A DNA stretch of 64,000 bases from Peribacillus kribbensis DSM 17871 (GCF_000430765.1 NZ_KE387243.1:9225-73224); one strand, 5' to 3'. Positions 1 through 8,523 are shown, numbered from the stretch's first letter. Notes: generated from the letters alone by a model not told the origin. A program made the numbers and translations.

Positions 1-208
1 GAGATTTGTCCGTGAGGAAGGCTCTAAAGGACAAAACTGGATTGAAGAGTCAGAGATTTGTCCGTGAGGAAGGCTCTAAAGGACAAAACTGGATTAAACC
101 ATCAGAGATATGTCCTTGAGAAATTTCTCAAGACCAAAACTTCGCCAGGCAGTCAGGAGAAATGGTTCAGAGACGCCTTCTCAAGGCCAAAACTTCATAC
201 CCGGTAGA
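1..208. repeat. 52-bp tandem repeat of hairpin units
   Basis: Four head-to-tail units start at 1, 53, 105 and 157, exactly 52 bp apart. Units 1 and 2 are nearly identical over their first 43 bases and units 3 and 4 diverge. Each unit carries an inverted repeat: units 1 and 2 pair TTTGTCC with GGACAAA, and unit 3 contains the perfect 18-bp palindrome CTTGAGAAATTTCTCAAG. Degenerate traces may continue to about 260. The array runs off the left edge, so its copy number is unknown. There is no gene inside. The compensated hairpins suggest RNA or DNA structure rather than simple slippage. Confidence 0.8.
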
Positions 209-368
209 CTATACTCAGAATGAGGACACAAAACTATACAAAGTTCAGTAGAAAAACCTAACTAAAAGTCCGCCACCAGCAGCCAGAAGATATCCTCATT
301 ATTGAACCTGGTACAGCTAAAGGGAGGAAACCACGCAAATAAAAAACCAGGACAAGGGAAGCAGACCA

Positions 369-1004
369 TTAAAAGTCTTTTGCTGCTTCTCTTGCCCTAG
401 TTATTCCGCCGGCTTTGATTTGTTCCGCTTTTTCGGGGTATCTTGTGTGGCCTTCAATGATAATTCCTTTAAAGTCATCGATTCCGAAGAAGTTCATCAT
501 CACCCCGAGATGGCGGTGGCCCATTTCCCACTCTGCTTCCGGGCCCTCAGAGTAGATGTCTCCACGGGCCTGTATGTGAATGGCTTTTTTTCCTTTTAAA
601 AGTCCTTGTGCTCCTTTTTTGGAGTATTTGAATGTCTTTCCCGAAACGGCCACGGCATCAAGGTAGGTTTTCATGATGGCTGGGAACGAGAAGTTCCAGA
701 GAGGGGTAACAAAGACATATTTATCTGACATTAAAAATTGTGCGCCTAACTCTGCTAAGCGTCCGACCTTGGCTCTTTCCTCAGGGGCTAATTGGGTGAA
801 GGACTCGCCGCTCCGAAGTTTTTCCCAGCCGCTGAATACATCACGGTCGAGATAAGGAATATCCGCCTTGTAGAGATCCAGGTGTACGATTTCATCATCG
901 ATATGGGATTCTTTATAAGAATCAATAAACGCTTTTCCTACTGCCAGGCTGTATGATTCGTCACTCTCTAATGGGTGAGCAGTAATATAAAGAACATTTG
1001 CCAA
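369..1004 (-). CDS. azoR: FMN-dependent NADH-azoreductase
   Basis: This is a flavodoxin-fold quinone/azo reductase of the AzoR family, about 211 residues, the family's usual length. It reduces quinones and azo compounds with NADH in the cytoplasm. The N-terminus (NVLYITAHP) and the flavin-contact segment PLWNFS near residues 101-106 are typical, and it resembles B. subtilis AzoR2. I start it at TTG 1004: an AGGAAG ribosome site lies 10 nt upstream, and the family protein begins at this point. An in-frame ATG at 1025 would add seven unconserved residues and swallow the ribosome site. The neighbouring HxlR gene upstream on the same strand probably represses it under non-stress conditions, as CatR/YodB do in Bacillus (inference). 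Confidence 0.9.
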   Translation of the reverse strand: MANVLYITAHPLESDESYSLAVGKAFIDSYKESHIDDEIVHLDLYKADIPYLDRDVFSGWEKLRSGESFTQLAPEERAKVGRLAELGAQFLMSDKYVFVTPLWNFSFPAIMKTYLDAVAVSGKTFKYSKKGAQGLLKGKKAIHIQARGDIYSEGPEAEWEMGHRHLGVMMNFFGIDDFKGIIIEGHTRYPEKAEQIKAGGITRAREAAKDF

Positions 1005-1097
1005 TAAACTGATACTTCCTTTCATCGTGAACTTTTAAGCAGAATGGCTGTTGAAATCGTTTCCAACAATTTATACAGAGAATTATCGATTTCCGGC

Positions 1098-1418
1098 TTA
1101 ATGGTCCTTCATCCAGTTTGTTGCCCAGTCGGAGATCGGGCCAAGAATTTTCCCAAGCTCGGTTCCTTTTTTCGTTAAGAGATATTCAGTCCGTACCGGT
1201 CTTTCCGGAAGAACATGCCGCAAGACAATTCCATTCTCTTCAAGCTCTTTCATGCGCTCGGTTAATACCCGTTTACTCAGGTCAGGAATAATAGAATTTA
1301 TTTCGCTGAAACGTTTTGGCCCGCTTAATAACACGTAAATAATTAAACCCGTCCAGCGCTTCCCCAGCAGTTCAAAGGACTTTTCTATCCTAGGACACAA
1401 GTTTGGTTGCTCCTCCAC
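1098..1418 (-). CDS. HxlR-family redox-sensing repressor (CatR/YodB-like)
   Basis: A 106-residue winged-helix regulator with the HxlR signature LLGKRWTG near residues 17-24 and the recognition region around residues 48-60. Cys8, in the sequence NLCPRIE, aligns with the single conserved N-terminal cysteine through which Bacillus YodB and CatR sense quinones and diamide by thiol oxidation or S-alkylation. It starts with GTG, preceded by AAGGAG at a 10-nt distance. It is transcribed toward the azoreductase 93 bp downstream, the same pairing as yvaP-yvaB (catR-azoR2) in B. subtilis, so quinone-responsive control of that gene is likely. The regulatory role is inferred from family and context. Confidence 0.88.
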   Translation of the reverse strand: MEEQPNLCPRIEKSFELLGKRWTGLIIYVLLSGPKRFSEINSIIPDLSKRVLTERMKELEENGIVLRHVLPERPVRTEYLLTKKGTELGKILGPISDWATNWMKDH

Positions 1419-1561
1419 AAAATATCATCTCCTTTTGATAGCCACAATTTATATCTAATGTACTAATTGTAACCTAATATAAAACACAGCAAAAGTTTTA
1501 TTGTTTAAAATTGTCTATATTTTCAAATTTAATATTTTTGGCATAAAAAAGGATGCTTTAT

Positions 1562-1604
1562 AAAAAAATGGAGAAAAAGCAGCACTGCCGGACTTCTTCT
1601 CCAT
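1562..1604 (-). terminator. Rho-independent terminator of the 158-aa gene
   Basis: Inverted repeat ATGGAGAA (1569-1576) / TTCTCCAT (1597-1604), with the stem extended by further pairing, followed on the minus strand by a run of seven T. It lies directly 3' of the 1632-2108 gene. Confidence 0.75.
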
Positions 1605-1631
1605 CATCCTATATAAGGCAAGCCAGTTCTT

Positions 1632-2108
1632 TTAAAGCTCTGTGTTCAGGCTTCCTTGTTGAATTTTGCCTAGTTTCTCTAAGACCGTCAATTTTTCTTT
1701 CACTTCAAAAATATCCTTGGCGCTGACAACATTTGTCTTCCGCAGTTCCTCGATTTCAGACTCTACTTTTTGTTTGAAAGCAGGGGATTCGATTAGAATA
1801 TAGCGGACCAATTCCAGAGCCGCCGCGATTTCTTCTTCATTTTTAATAGAAAAAATGCTTTGTTCTTCAGGATTGAATATGGAAATCCGATCCAGATCAT
1901 ATGAAATGGAAAGACCAAAGTAGCTGGTTTCTGTTCCATAATATTCATTGTCTCTTATTCTGGTCAATTTTACTCCGGCATTCAGCTTATAATCGCTGAA
2001 TCCGTCTTCTGGCAGTTCAATATTTGAAAGGATGATGTTCGATTCTTCATCCATATAAATTTCGGATTCAAATTGGGTTTGTAAAACTTTTGACTCTACT
2101 AAAAGCAT
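1632..2108 (-). CDS. Conserved hypothetical protein, 158 aa
   Basis: I do not recognise this family. The protein is acidic and soluble, with no signal peptide or membrane segment. The N-terminal ~90 residues read as alternating beta strands (ESEIYMDEESNIILSNIEL and onward). The C-terminal ~60 residues are charged and helical (EEEIAAALELVRYILIES, then a Lys/Glu-rich tail), possibly a short coiled coil. It is a single gene with its own terminator. Codon use looks like the neighbours. It is convincing as a real gene because of the long open frame and clean terminator, but its function is unknown. Confidence 0.7.
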   Translation of the reverse strand: MLLVESKVLQTQFESEIYMDEESNIILSNIELPEDGFSDYKLNAGVKLTRIRDNEYYGTETSYFGLSISYDLDRISIFNPEEQSIFSIKNEEEIAAALELVRYILIESPAFKQKVESEIEELRKTNVVSAKDIFEVKEKLTVLEKLGKIQQGSLNTEL

Positions 2109-2277
2109 GCAAAGAACCTCACTTCATAATTAAACGAAAAGTAACAAGTGAACAAAAAGTAACCTAAGTGTCTCTATTATATCAGAAAAGGGCAATAGTT
2201 CAATGAATAGCCTGCTTTTTTTGCTCATTTTATTGAACTTTTTCTCATAAATTAAAGAGGTAAGCGCATACATTTCT

Positions 2278-2841
2278 TCAGTTTATTTTATACGGCAGAA
2301 TCCCCAGGTTTACTGGGCGTTTCCAGATCATATGAGGGTGGTTTTCTCCCCAATAATCAAGCAGGAGATAATTCGGTTTTCCCAGCCACTTTGTCCATAT
2401 ACGCTGTGCATTTTGATAGCCGCTGTCCAAACAGAACTCCCTAATTTCTTTAGCTTGAAGAGTAAGCAGAATTGCATTGAAAAGCAGCCTGCCAATTCCT
2501 TTATTTTGAAAGTCTGGATGCACCAATACAGTGCCGATCTCCACCAGGCGGCTGTAAGAGCCATTTGTACATTCGGCAATTAAGGTGCTGCAGGGACCGA
2601 ATTCAACTGTTCCCAGGATGTGATTTTTGGGGTTTGCAGCCAGAAGGAAAAAGCGGTCTTCCCCCAGGCTATCCAAATCCAGTTTCAGAAGCTTCTCTTT
2701 TGATTTAATTTCCTGCCGGATGTCTTCCTTTAGATGGGTTAGGCCTTCATTTTGGAAGGTATCCTCAATTACATATTTGAAAAAAGGATGAAGCACAATT
2801 TCATCCTTTTTCTCAGGCCTGCGGATCGTTACTGATAGCAT
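2278..2841 (-). CDS. GNAT-family N-acetyltransferase
   Basis: A 187-residue GNAT-fold protein. The core motif A is seen as VHPDFQNKGIGRLLFNAIL (about residues 108-126), with the QNKGIG acetyl-CoA pyrophosphate loop at 112-117. The preceding strand GTVLV and the following FCLDSGYQNAQRIW segment fit motif B. The substrate cannot be told from sequence. A good AAAGGAGAGG ribosome site precedes the ATG. It stands alone between the hypothetical gene and a frameshifted gene. Confidence 0.85.
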   Translation of the reverse strand: MLSVTIRRPEKKDEIVLHPFFKYVIEDTFQNEGLTHLKEDIRQEIKSKEKLLKLDLDSLGEDRFFLLAANPKNHILGTVEFGPCSTLIAECTNGSYSRLVEIGTVLVHPDFQNKGIGRLLFNAILLTLQAKEIREFCLDSGYQNAQRIWTKWLGKPNYLLLDYWGENHPHMIWKRPVNLGILPYKIN

Positions 2842-2905
2842 AGAGTTCCTCTCCTTTTAAATAACCTTTCTGCAAATTGGTAAAACAAAGGGAATAACTT
2901 TTACC

Positions 2906-3336
2906 TTAGTTACTGCCATGGTGAGATACCGGGCCGGTAACGCCGGGCTCATCATAGGAGAGAATATCCACAATCATATCAAAACAGATAAGGGAATAAT
3001 GCACAGCCTTTTTTCCTTCCTTAAATGGCCCCTTTTCACGGATAAAAGAGTAATAGCGGGATTTTTGATAAATTCGGAAGGCTTCCCCTGTGTATTCATC
3101 ATCATTTAATCGGGTATAATCCTCGACTATGGCTGAATAAGAGATAAAGGTAGGAAAGTCGATCGTAAGAATGGATATCTTCCCTAGGGTATCGGGGGCA
3201 GGGTAAAGGAAAGAGTTGTTTCATCTTCAGCCATTTGGAAGACGATTCTTAAAGCCGAATCACCGTATATCCGATGTTCAAGCTGCTGCAGAGCAAGATA
3301 ATTCCCTTTCGTTTTTACGAGTTCATCAAAAGTCAT
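2906..3336 (-). pseudogene. Frameshifted hypothetical gene (~143 aa if repaired)
   Basis: Read on the minus strand from ATG 3336, the frame MTFDELVKTKGNYLALQQLE runs 50 codons to a TAG at 3184-3186. Adding one base in the adjacent run of C residues (about 3190-3195) restores a coherent frame, continuing as DTLGKISILTIDFPTF and ending at TAA 2906-2908. Both halves have protein-like composition, so a single-base loss in a C homopolymer is the simplest explanation; a sequencing error would look the same. An AGGAATG-type ribosome site precedes the ATG. I do not recognise the family. A 63-codon open frame on the plus strand here (2918-3109) is only its shadow. Confidence 0.65.
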
Positions 3337-3473
3337 AAGGACATTCCTCCATATTCATTTATTCGTTCTCTTTTGCACGAATCCCTCCTTGGAAACTTCC
3401 TATTTTGAAAGGGGAATTGTGGGATGAAGGAATTCAAAAGTCTGAGGAAAGATACTCTAGCTCTTAGTTCATC

Positions 3474-3510
3474 AAAAAAACAGCATCGGCTGAACCGACA
3501 CTGTTTTTTT
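3474..3510. terminator. Bidirectional terminator
   Basis: A7-flanked stem: AACAGCATCGG pairs with CCGACACTGTT around GCTGAA, with seven A on one side and seven T on the other. It sits inside the extended C-terminal frame of the broken efflux gene, which shows that the frame reads past its original stop. Confidence 0.8.
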
Positions 3511-4351
3511 GTTTTCAGGCTTCCATCTTGGCTGACTTCTGAACCGCTGCGGAGGACTTTTTCTGGCGCCTGGCCGACTCGCTTAATGAAGAAGGCAAGC
3601 ACCAGGGAGACAAATCCGATCAGCAGGATAACAAAATACGCCTGGTTGATTCCATGGGTCTGTGCTTCCATGATCAGATGCTGCTGGGACTCGCCTTTGG
3701 CATGGCCTGCTGCCATGGTATCCAGAAGGTGCGTCTTCGTGCTGCTGGTCATAATGGTCACAAGCAGGGAAGTATCAAGGGCTCCAGCCACCTGTCTTAC
3801 AGTGTTTGAAATGGCTGTTCCATGAGCATTCAGGCTTTGCGGCAGCTGATTTAAGCCGGCTGTCTGTATCGGCATCAAAAACAGGGCCATACCGATCCGT
3901 CGTCCCGAGACATCAGGATCATACGTATAGCTGGCTGAATCGGTCAAATGGATGAAGCTGAAGGTAGAGGCGATAACGATGGCGATGCCAATGACGGAAA
4001 GCTCTTTAGCGTCGAACCGGTCAGAAGGACTGGGGAATTCACTGCAAGGGCGGAAACAATGGTGCCGAACAAGGGAGATGATCATGGAGCTAAAAACTGC
4101 TGACGGATCGTAAAGCGCTGCATTTAAAAGGCTGTTAAGGGAATCAGCACCCCATTTACCAGCATATAGCCGGTCGTAAGCCCCTGTGCAGTTGTAGCTG
4201 TAATATCAAAGTCTTTCATTAATTCAGGGATCACAACACTCTTGATCGTCTGATTAAAGGTGGCAATGAACGCACCCAGAATCATAATGGCCAGAATAGG
4301 CCCTTTTTTTATGGAGCGATCTATGGCAGAACTCTTGCTCACTTCCCCCAT
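3511..4351 (-). pseudogene. DHA2 (EmrB/QacA-type) MFS drug efflux pump, internally deleted
   Basis: Two pieces of one drug:H+ antiporter remain. The N-terminal piece starts at 4351 (75 codons). It holds the cytoplasmic leader and first membrane helix (LAIMILGAFIATFNQTIKSVVIPELMKDF), then stops being MFS-like. The C-terminal piece (frame from 4085) carries typical last-helix sequence of 14-helix pumps, including FLMPIQTAGLNQLP, HGTAISNTVRQVAGALDTSL and a final helix YFVILLIGFVSLVLAFFI. Intact members have about 480 residues; roughly 200 residues covering the middle helices are missing and the two pieces lie in different frames. The C-terminal frame also runs through a terminator to 3333, so the original stop is lost. 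It is divergent from the TetR gene at 4566, which probably once controlled it. Confidence 0.8.
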
Positions 4352-4367
4352 CCTTTAAGGGTCAATC

Positions 4368-4443
4368 TAGATTAAATTTACAATGTGTTGTATAATTTAC
4401 ATTATATAAAGAAGATTATAAGAACGTTAGATTAAGTTTACAA
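4368..4443. promoter_or_regulatory. Divergent TetR/efflux promoter with duplicated 16-bp site
   Basis: TAGATTAAATTTACAA at 4368-4383 recurs as TAGATTAAGTTTACAA at 4428-4443, one mismatch and exactly 60 bp apart, in the gap between the broken efflux gene and the TetR gene. A TATAAT-like box lies between them. They are likely operator copies for the adjacent TetR protein (inference). Confidence 0.5.
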
Positions 4444-4565
4444 GTTACATATTTTCAGGAAATGTATCGTAGTTTACAGTTTTTGAAAATATGTCGTTCA
4501 CTCATATAAAAAGCGACACTTACCAATGTTTTGCAGCTATATTAATTAGAAAGGATCAGAATAGG

Positions 4566-5171
4566 ATGGAACAGAAAAAGACCCATACAGATCCCAGGAT
4601 CCTGCGCACCCGTCAATTGATAAAAGGCGCTCTGATTGAGCTGCTGCAGGAAATGGAACTCGAAAAAATTTCCGTTAACCGGCTGGCAGAGCGTGCCACC
4701 ATCAATCGGGTAACTTTCTATCTGCATTACCGCGATATTCCGGATATGCTGGAAAAAATGGCGGAAGATATGATTGATGAAATCTCGATCGTTTTAAACG
4801 AAAGAACAAAGGATGAGGCACCTCCTGGTAAGGGCGATTGGGCCATGATGGTTAATTTCCTTGAATATATAGCAGGGAATGCAAAATTCTATAAAATCGT
4901 TCTGGCATCCAAGCAGATTCCCATTTTTAAGGACCGCCTGCTCTCATTTTTGACAGAGATCATTGTGAAAAGAATTGAATCGAGGGTAAGCAGCTCTCAT
5001 TTGGTGCGTGAGGGCATTCAAGATGATATTTTGATCTGGTACAATTCCTCTGCTCTTATTGGGACGATTATTGCGTGGCTAAGAAATGATATGCCGTACA
5101 CTCCATCTTACCTAGTCAAACAATTTTCTATGCTTCATCACAGAGGTTTGAATAAGGCAGATAGCCCATAA
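4566..5171 (+). CDS. TetR/AcrR-family transcriptional regulator
   Basis: About 201 residues from ATG 4566. The TetR DNA-binding domain is clear at residues 12-58, with the helix-turn-helix ISVNRLAERATINRVTFYLHY at 35-55. The remaining helical part is a ligand-binding and dimerisation domain of the type seen in Bacillus TetR proteins with a WLRNDMPYTP-like C-terminus. The open frame extends to 4491, but those 25 extra codons have no family resemblance and the ATG at 4566 has an AGG-rich leader. It is divergent from the decayed drug efflux gene. It probably repressed that gene and itself; with the pump broken the regulator may be an orphan. Confidence 0.85.
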   Translation: MEQKKTHTDPRILRTRQLIKGALIELLQEMELEKISVNRLAERATINRVTFYLHYRDIPDMLEKMAEDMIDEISIVLNERTKDEAPPGKGDWAMMVNFLEYIAGNAKFYKIVLASKQIPIFKDRLLSFLTEIIVKRIESRVSSSHLVREGIQDDILIWYNSSALIGTIIAWLRNDMPYTPSYLVKQFSMLHHRGLNKADSP

Positions 5172-5234
5172 CCTTCTTCTTTTTGATTACTGATTCATCA
5201 CGAGGACTAAATCTGCATAATAGGAGAATGGTGT

Positions 5235-5690
5235 ATGAAAGCGTTTGAAATCATGATCAAGCAAGTGTATAAAGTGAAGGAAAGTGACACAGTCAGATCA
5301 GTTATCGAAAAGTTTATCGAATATAATATAAGCGGACTGCCTGTGGTGAATGAGCGAAATGAAATCGTTGCATATGTCAGTGATGGAGATATCATGAGGT
5401 ATATCGGGAAACATGAGGAGCGGATCATCGATGTATTTTATAATATCTATGTCTTTAAAGAAGAAGAAGAGGAATTCGTAGAAAAATCAAAAAGACTGCT
5501 GGATTTAAATGTCCTAAAAATTGCAAAACGCAAGGTGATTACAGTCTCATGGGAGGAAAAAATTGAAACAATTGCCGCCATCCTTGGTAAAAGGCAGATC
5601 AAAAAACTCCCCGTTCAGCGAAATGGCGTACTAGTCGGGATCATCAGCCGGGGGGATGTGATCCGGCATTGTTTTAAAGCGTTTCTGTAG
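5235..5690 (+). CDS. Tandem CBS-domain protein
   Basis: 151 residues consisting of two CBS repeats, about residues 3-60 (DTVRSVIEKFIEYNISGLPVVNERNEIVAYVSDGDIMRYI) and 88-150 (EKIETIAAILGKRQIKKLPVQRNGVLVGIISRGDVIR). A charged linker (FKEEEEEFVEKSK) separates them. CBS pairs bind adenosine nucleotides or similar ligands and act as energy sensors, here free-standing with no fused enzyme. A GGAGAATGGTGT leader precedes the ATG. The partner is unknown. It may be cotranscribed with nothing, since 120 bp separate it from the next gene. Confidence 0.85.
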   Translation: MKAFEIMIKQVYKVKESDTVRSVIEKFIEYNISGLPVVNERNEIVAYVSDGDIMRYIGKHEERIIDVFYNIYVFKEEEEEFVEKSKRLLDLNVLKIAKRKVITVSWEEKIETIAAILGKRQIKKLPVQRNGVLVGIISRGDVIRHCFKAFL

Positions 5691-5842
5691 CCCTTTTCAA
5701 AGTTAAAAGCGTTTTTCTCATTTTTTTCCATCTAAACTTTTTCTTAGTTGTCCATGCAGGCCGAATTTAAAATAATCTGCTGTTATTTATACGGAAACAA
5801 AACCGATTTCTGATGCTTTACAAAGAGAAAGGAGGGAAGCAG

Positions 5843-6685
5843 ATGCCAATCGAAATCAAGGATGTTCTTTCAAAAAAGATCCTTACCGAGGCAAAGGGAT
5901 ATCTGGATGTCGGTTTTACACATTCCTTGAACCCATACAGCGGCTGCTCTTTTTCCTGCCGCTACTGCTATGTAAGGGAAATGCCCATTCAAAAGTTCAA
6001 GGATATACCTTGGGGAGAATGGGTCGACATCAAAACGAACGCGGCTGAAAATTATCGGAGTGAACTGTTAAAGCTGCGTAAAAAGAACAAGACGGTAAAT
6101 ATTTTTATGTCTACCGCCACAGATCCATACCAGCCGATCGAACGGAAAGCAGCCATCACCAGAACAATACTGGAAGAAATGATTGAAAGCCCTCCTGATT
6201 TTGTTCAAATCCAAACCAGAAGTCCCCTGGTTACAAGAGATATCGACTTACTAGTTGAATTAAAAGAAAAATGCGGTGTGCTCGTATCCATGACAATCGA
6301 AACAGACCGCGAGGATATCAAGAGAATTTTTGCTCCGTCTGCACCTGGGATCAGCATGAGGCTGAAAGCTTTAAAAGAAGTACATGAAGCAGGCATACCG
6401 ACTCAAGCTTCGATTTCTCCTGTTCTGCCATTCTCTCCTGACTTTCCAAGAGAACTGGATGGAATTGCGGATCATATCTGGATTGATACCCTGAGTATCG
6501 GGGATGGTTCCATGGGAAGGCGGTCCAAGAGACTTGGAATGCCGGAATTATTTAGAGAACATGGGCTCTCGGAATGGTATCAGGAAGACATCCATCATAA
6601 GGTAGAAAAATATTTTACGAAATTTTTTGAGCGGGAACGAATACGGATCTCAAAACCGGAGGCATTTCCGATTAAAAAGACTTAA
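5843..6685 (+). CDS. SPL-family radical SAM protein
   Basis: A 280-residue radical SAM enzyme of the SplB/COG1533 type. The [4Fe-4S]-binding cysteines are Cys35, Cys39 and Cys42 (CSFSCRYCY, the CX3CX2C spacing). Downstream are NIFMSTATDPYQPIE (about residues 90-104) and QTRSPLVTRDIDLL, both characteristic of this group. The chosen ATG has a strong AAAGGAGGG site 8 nt upstream; an earlier in-frame ATG at 5813 lacks one. It lacks the C-terminal features needed to call a true spore photoproduct lyase, so the substrate remains unknown. Confidence 0.88.
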   Translation: MPIEIKDVLSKKILTEAKGYLDVGFTHSLNPYSGCSFSCRYCYVREMPIQKFKDIPWGEWVDIKTNAAENYRSELLKLRKKNKTVNIFMSTATDPYQPIERKAAITRTILEEMIESPPDFVQIQTRSPLVTRDIDLLVELKEKCGVLVSMTIETDREDIKRIFAPSAPGISMRLKALKEVHEAGIPTQASISPVLPFSPDFPRELDGIADHIWIDTLSIGDGSMGRRSKRLGMPELFREHGLSEWYQEDIHHKVEKYFTKFFERERIRISKPEAFPIKKT

Positions 6686-7095
6686 ACAAGGGGTCTATGG
6701 AGGATCCCTTGTCCATTCCTGGCTATTTTCGTCCAAGGTTTTCTATATATTATATATTCATCCTGTGCATGATCCAATTTGCTATGAGTCTCCTTCGTTT
6801 CCGGGAGGTGTATATAGAAAGATTCCTCTTTTTGATAAGTAGAGACGATCTCCATTGAAGAAATATGGTAAAGCAGACGAATAAATTCTCCGTGTTTATA
6901 CACCACAATACCTGTTTTGCTTCTTAAGATCCTGGGTTGATTCTCTTCTTGAAGCCTTCCATTTTCCATCCTAATCACTTGGTTAATCGCAGCATCATAT
7001 TTCTGTTTGTTTTTCTCTTTTATCCTTTCATAATCATCTCCGCAGGAAGACAGAAAGAACACCATGATAAACAGGCTGATCTGCTTATAGTTCAT
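6682..7095 (-). CDS. Putative small lipoprotein
   Basis: 137 residues with a lipoprotein signal: Lys4, hydrophobic core ISLFIMVFFLSS, then the lipobox LSSC with Cys18 as the acylated residue, followed by GDD. The mature part is hydrophilic, with Lys/Gln-rich helices and a later strand-rich region. I do not recognise the family. The stop overlaps the end of the convergent radical SAM gene by 4 bp. It is probably anchored to the outer face of the membrane; its role is unknown. Confidence 0.7.
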   Translation of the reverse strand: MNYKQISLFIMVFFLSSCGDDYERIKEKNKQKYDAAINQVIRMENGRLQEENQPRILRSKTGIVVYKHGEFIRLLYHISSMEIVSTYQKEESFYIHLPETKETHSKLDHAQDEYIIYRKPWTKIARNGQGILHRPLV

Positions 7096-7185
7096 TAGAT
7101 TCCCCCTTTATATTTTAGAAAATTATACCAATCGAACGATAGTTATATTATAATCTTTAGAAAACATAAAAAGGGGATCAGTCCA

Positions 7186-7632
7186 ATGAATGATTGCTTT
7201 ATTTGCAATAAGCATGCTGGAACGATTGATACCGCGGGAATCATGATTTATGAGGATGATTATGTATATGTGGGGCATATTGACCGAAATGGCAGACCCA
7301 ATTATTTGGGACATATTATGATTGACCTAAAAAGGCATGCCCCGATTCTTGCCGATCTGACTGAGGAAGAAGCAAAAGCATTCGGTATCGCCATGGCCCG
7401 AGTGAGCAAGGCGCTTAAGGAGAGCGAAAAGGCTGAGCACATTTATTCACTCGTATCAGGAAATTCAGTTCCGCATCTGCATATGCATCTCATTGCACGT
7501 TACCCTAATACCCCAAAGGAGCATTGGGGACCTATGGAGGTTTACGATTGGGAGGACGCCCCTATGGGGGACAACGGAGCTGTTGTCGAGCTTTGTACTC
7601 GTATGAAAACCTATCTAGAGAGTAATGCTTAG
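7186..7632 (+). CDS. HIT-family nucleotide hydrolase/transferase
   Basis: 148 residues with the histidine triad HLHMHLI at 97-103 (His97, His99, His101), the catalytic signature of nucleotide-binding HIT hydrolases. A CxxC pair at Cys4/Cys7 (DCFICNKH) suggests an N-terminal zinc site seen in part of this family. The substrate is probably a dinucleoside polyphosphate or nucleotide conjugate (family knowledge). The start has an AAAAGGGGATCAGTCC leader. It is divergent from the lipoprotein gene, so the 7096-7185 gap must hold both promoters. Confidence 0.88.
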   Translation: MNDCFICNKHAGTIDTAGIMIYEDDYVYVGHIDRNGRPNYLGHIMIDLKRHAPILADLTEEEAKAFGIAMARVSKALKESEKAEHIYSLVSGNSVPHLHMHLIARYPNTPKEHWGPMEVYDWEDAPMGDNGAVVELCTRMKTYLESNA

Positions 7633-7763
7633 GAATGATAGGATCAAGAAGATACAGTTATCACAGTTTCATTCCATAGATGTGAGTGAGTGTATGGTTT
7701 CAAGTATCAACTATAATTTTTTATCAGTAAAGTACCAAAACTTATGATTACCTTATTAAAGCC

Positions 7764-7784
7764 TACATACTTTATTAGTATGTA
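7764..7784. promoter_or_regulatory. 7-bp inverted repeat upstream of ECF S-component
   Basis: TACATAC-TTTATTA-GTATGTA lies 96-116 bp ahead of the favoured GTG start of the next gene. It could be an operator or a small RNA hairpin; no known riboswitch consensus is recognisable around it. Confidence 0.3.
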
Positions 7785-7879
7785 AGGACATATTATTGTG
7801 GCATAGAAAATCATTCTTACTTATAATAGGGATTGGAATAAACAAAAATAGAATGCAAAAAAGAACAGGGGCAGCTCTA

Positions 7880-8476
7880 GTGAATCAAGGTAGAAGACAA
7901 AATAAAACATATCGATTGACTATGTTAGGTTTACTTATAGCGATTATTATTTTACAAACATTCATTCCATTTCTCGGATATATTCCAATTGGACCTTTAA
8001 GTCTGACTATTATTCAAATTACCGTTATTGTTTCCACGTTTGTTCTGGGTCCCCGAGATGGAGCCATTATTGGGGGAGTATGGGGGCTGATTACTTTCAT
8101 CAGGGCTTTTACAAATCCGACAAGCCCTATCGCACCCATCATATTTGTTAATCCGCTCATTTCTATATTCCCTAGAATCATGATTGCTCTCGTCGCTGGA
8201 TATTCTTACAAGTGGATAAAAAGGACTAAATTAGGAATGATGGGATCGATGCCCATTGCTGCAGTGCTGGGTTCTCTAACGAACACTATTCTCGTTTTAG
8301 GGTTGACGTATCTCTTTTACAAAGAATCTTATGCTAACGTTTTGCATATGGATGTGAGTCAAGTATTACCAGCTTTATTAGCTATAGTAGCTACTAATGG
8401 CGTTGCAGAGGCGATTGCTTCGTTTATTTTGGCTCCTATTATCTCAAGGCCTTTATTGAAATTAAGAAAACATTGA
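7880..8476 (+). CDS. ECF transporter S-component-like membrane protein
   Basis: About 198 residues with five to six hydrophobic segments. The first (LTMLGLLIAIIILQTFIPF) and the loop GYIPIGPLSLTIIQITVIV are typical of substrate-binding S-components of energy-coupling-factor vitamin transporters. GPRDGAIIGGVWGLITFIRA and FPRIMIALVAGY support this and are similar to the pantothenate-type group. The substrate is not proven. No ATPase or T-component gene is next to it, so it would use a shared EcfA/A'/T module (family knowledge). The start is uncertain: GTG 7880 has AGGGG 9 nt upstream, but open reading continues back to 7796 with an ATG at 7853. Confidence 0.8.
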   Translation: MNQGRRQNKTYRLTMLGLLIAIIILQTFIPFLGYIPIGPLSLTIIQITVIVSTFVLGPRDGAIIGGVWGLITFIRAFTNPTSPIAPIIFVNPLISIFPRIMIALVAGYSYKWIKRTKLGMMGSMPIAAVLGSLTNTILVLGLTYLFYKESYANVLHMDVSQVLPALLAIVATNGVAEAIASFILAPIISRPLLKLRKH

Positions 8477-8492
8477 AATTTGATCAATTAGA

Positions 8493-8523
8493 AAGAAGAC
8501 TCTCTTTTAAGAAGTCTTTTTTT
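8493..8523 (+). terminator. Rho-independent terminator after ECF gene
   Basis: AAGACT (8496-8501) pairs with AGTCTT (8513-8518), followed by a run of T. It is 17 bp after the stop codon. Confidence 0.75.

Noticed and set aside
1-208. CRISPR array
   Set aside because: Units are 52 bp throughout with similar sequence over the whole unit; there are no short repeats with unique spacers and no cas genes.
2918-3109. 63-codon plus-strand ORF
   Set aside because: It is antisense to the frameshifted minus-strand gene, whose reading is more protein-like and has a ribosome site.
5843-6685. Spore photoproduct lyase
   Set aside because: The cysteine motif fits the broad SPL-type radical SAM group, but length and other motifs do not support a true SplB.
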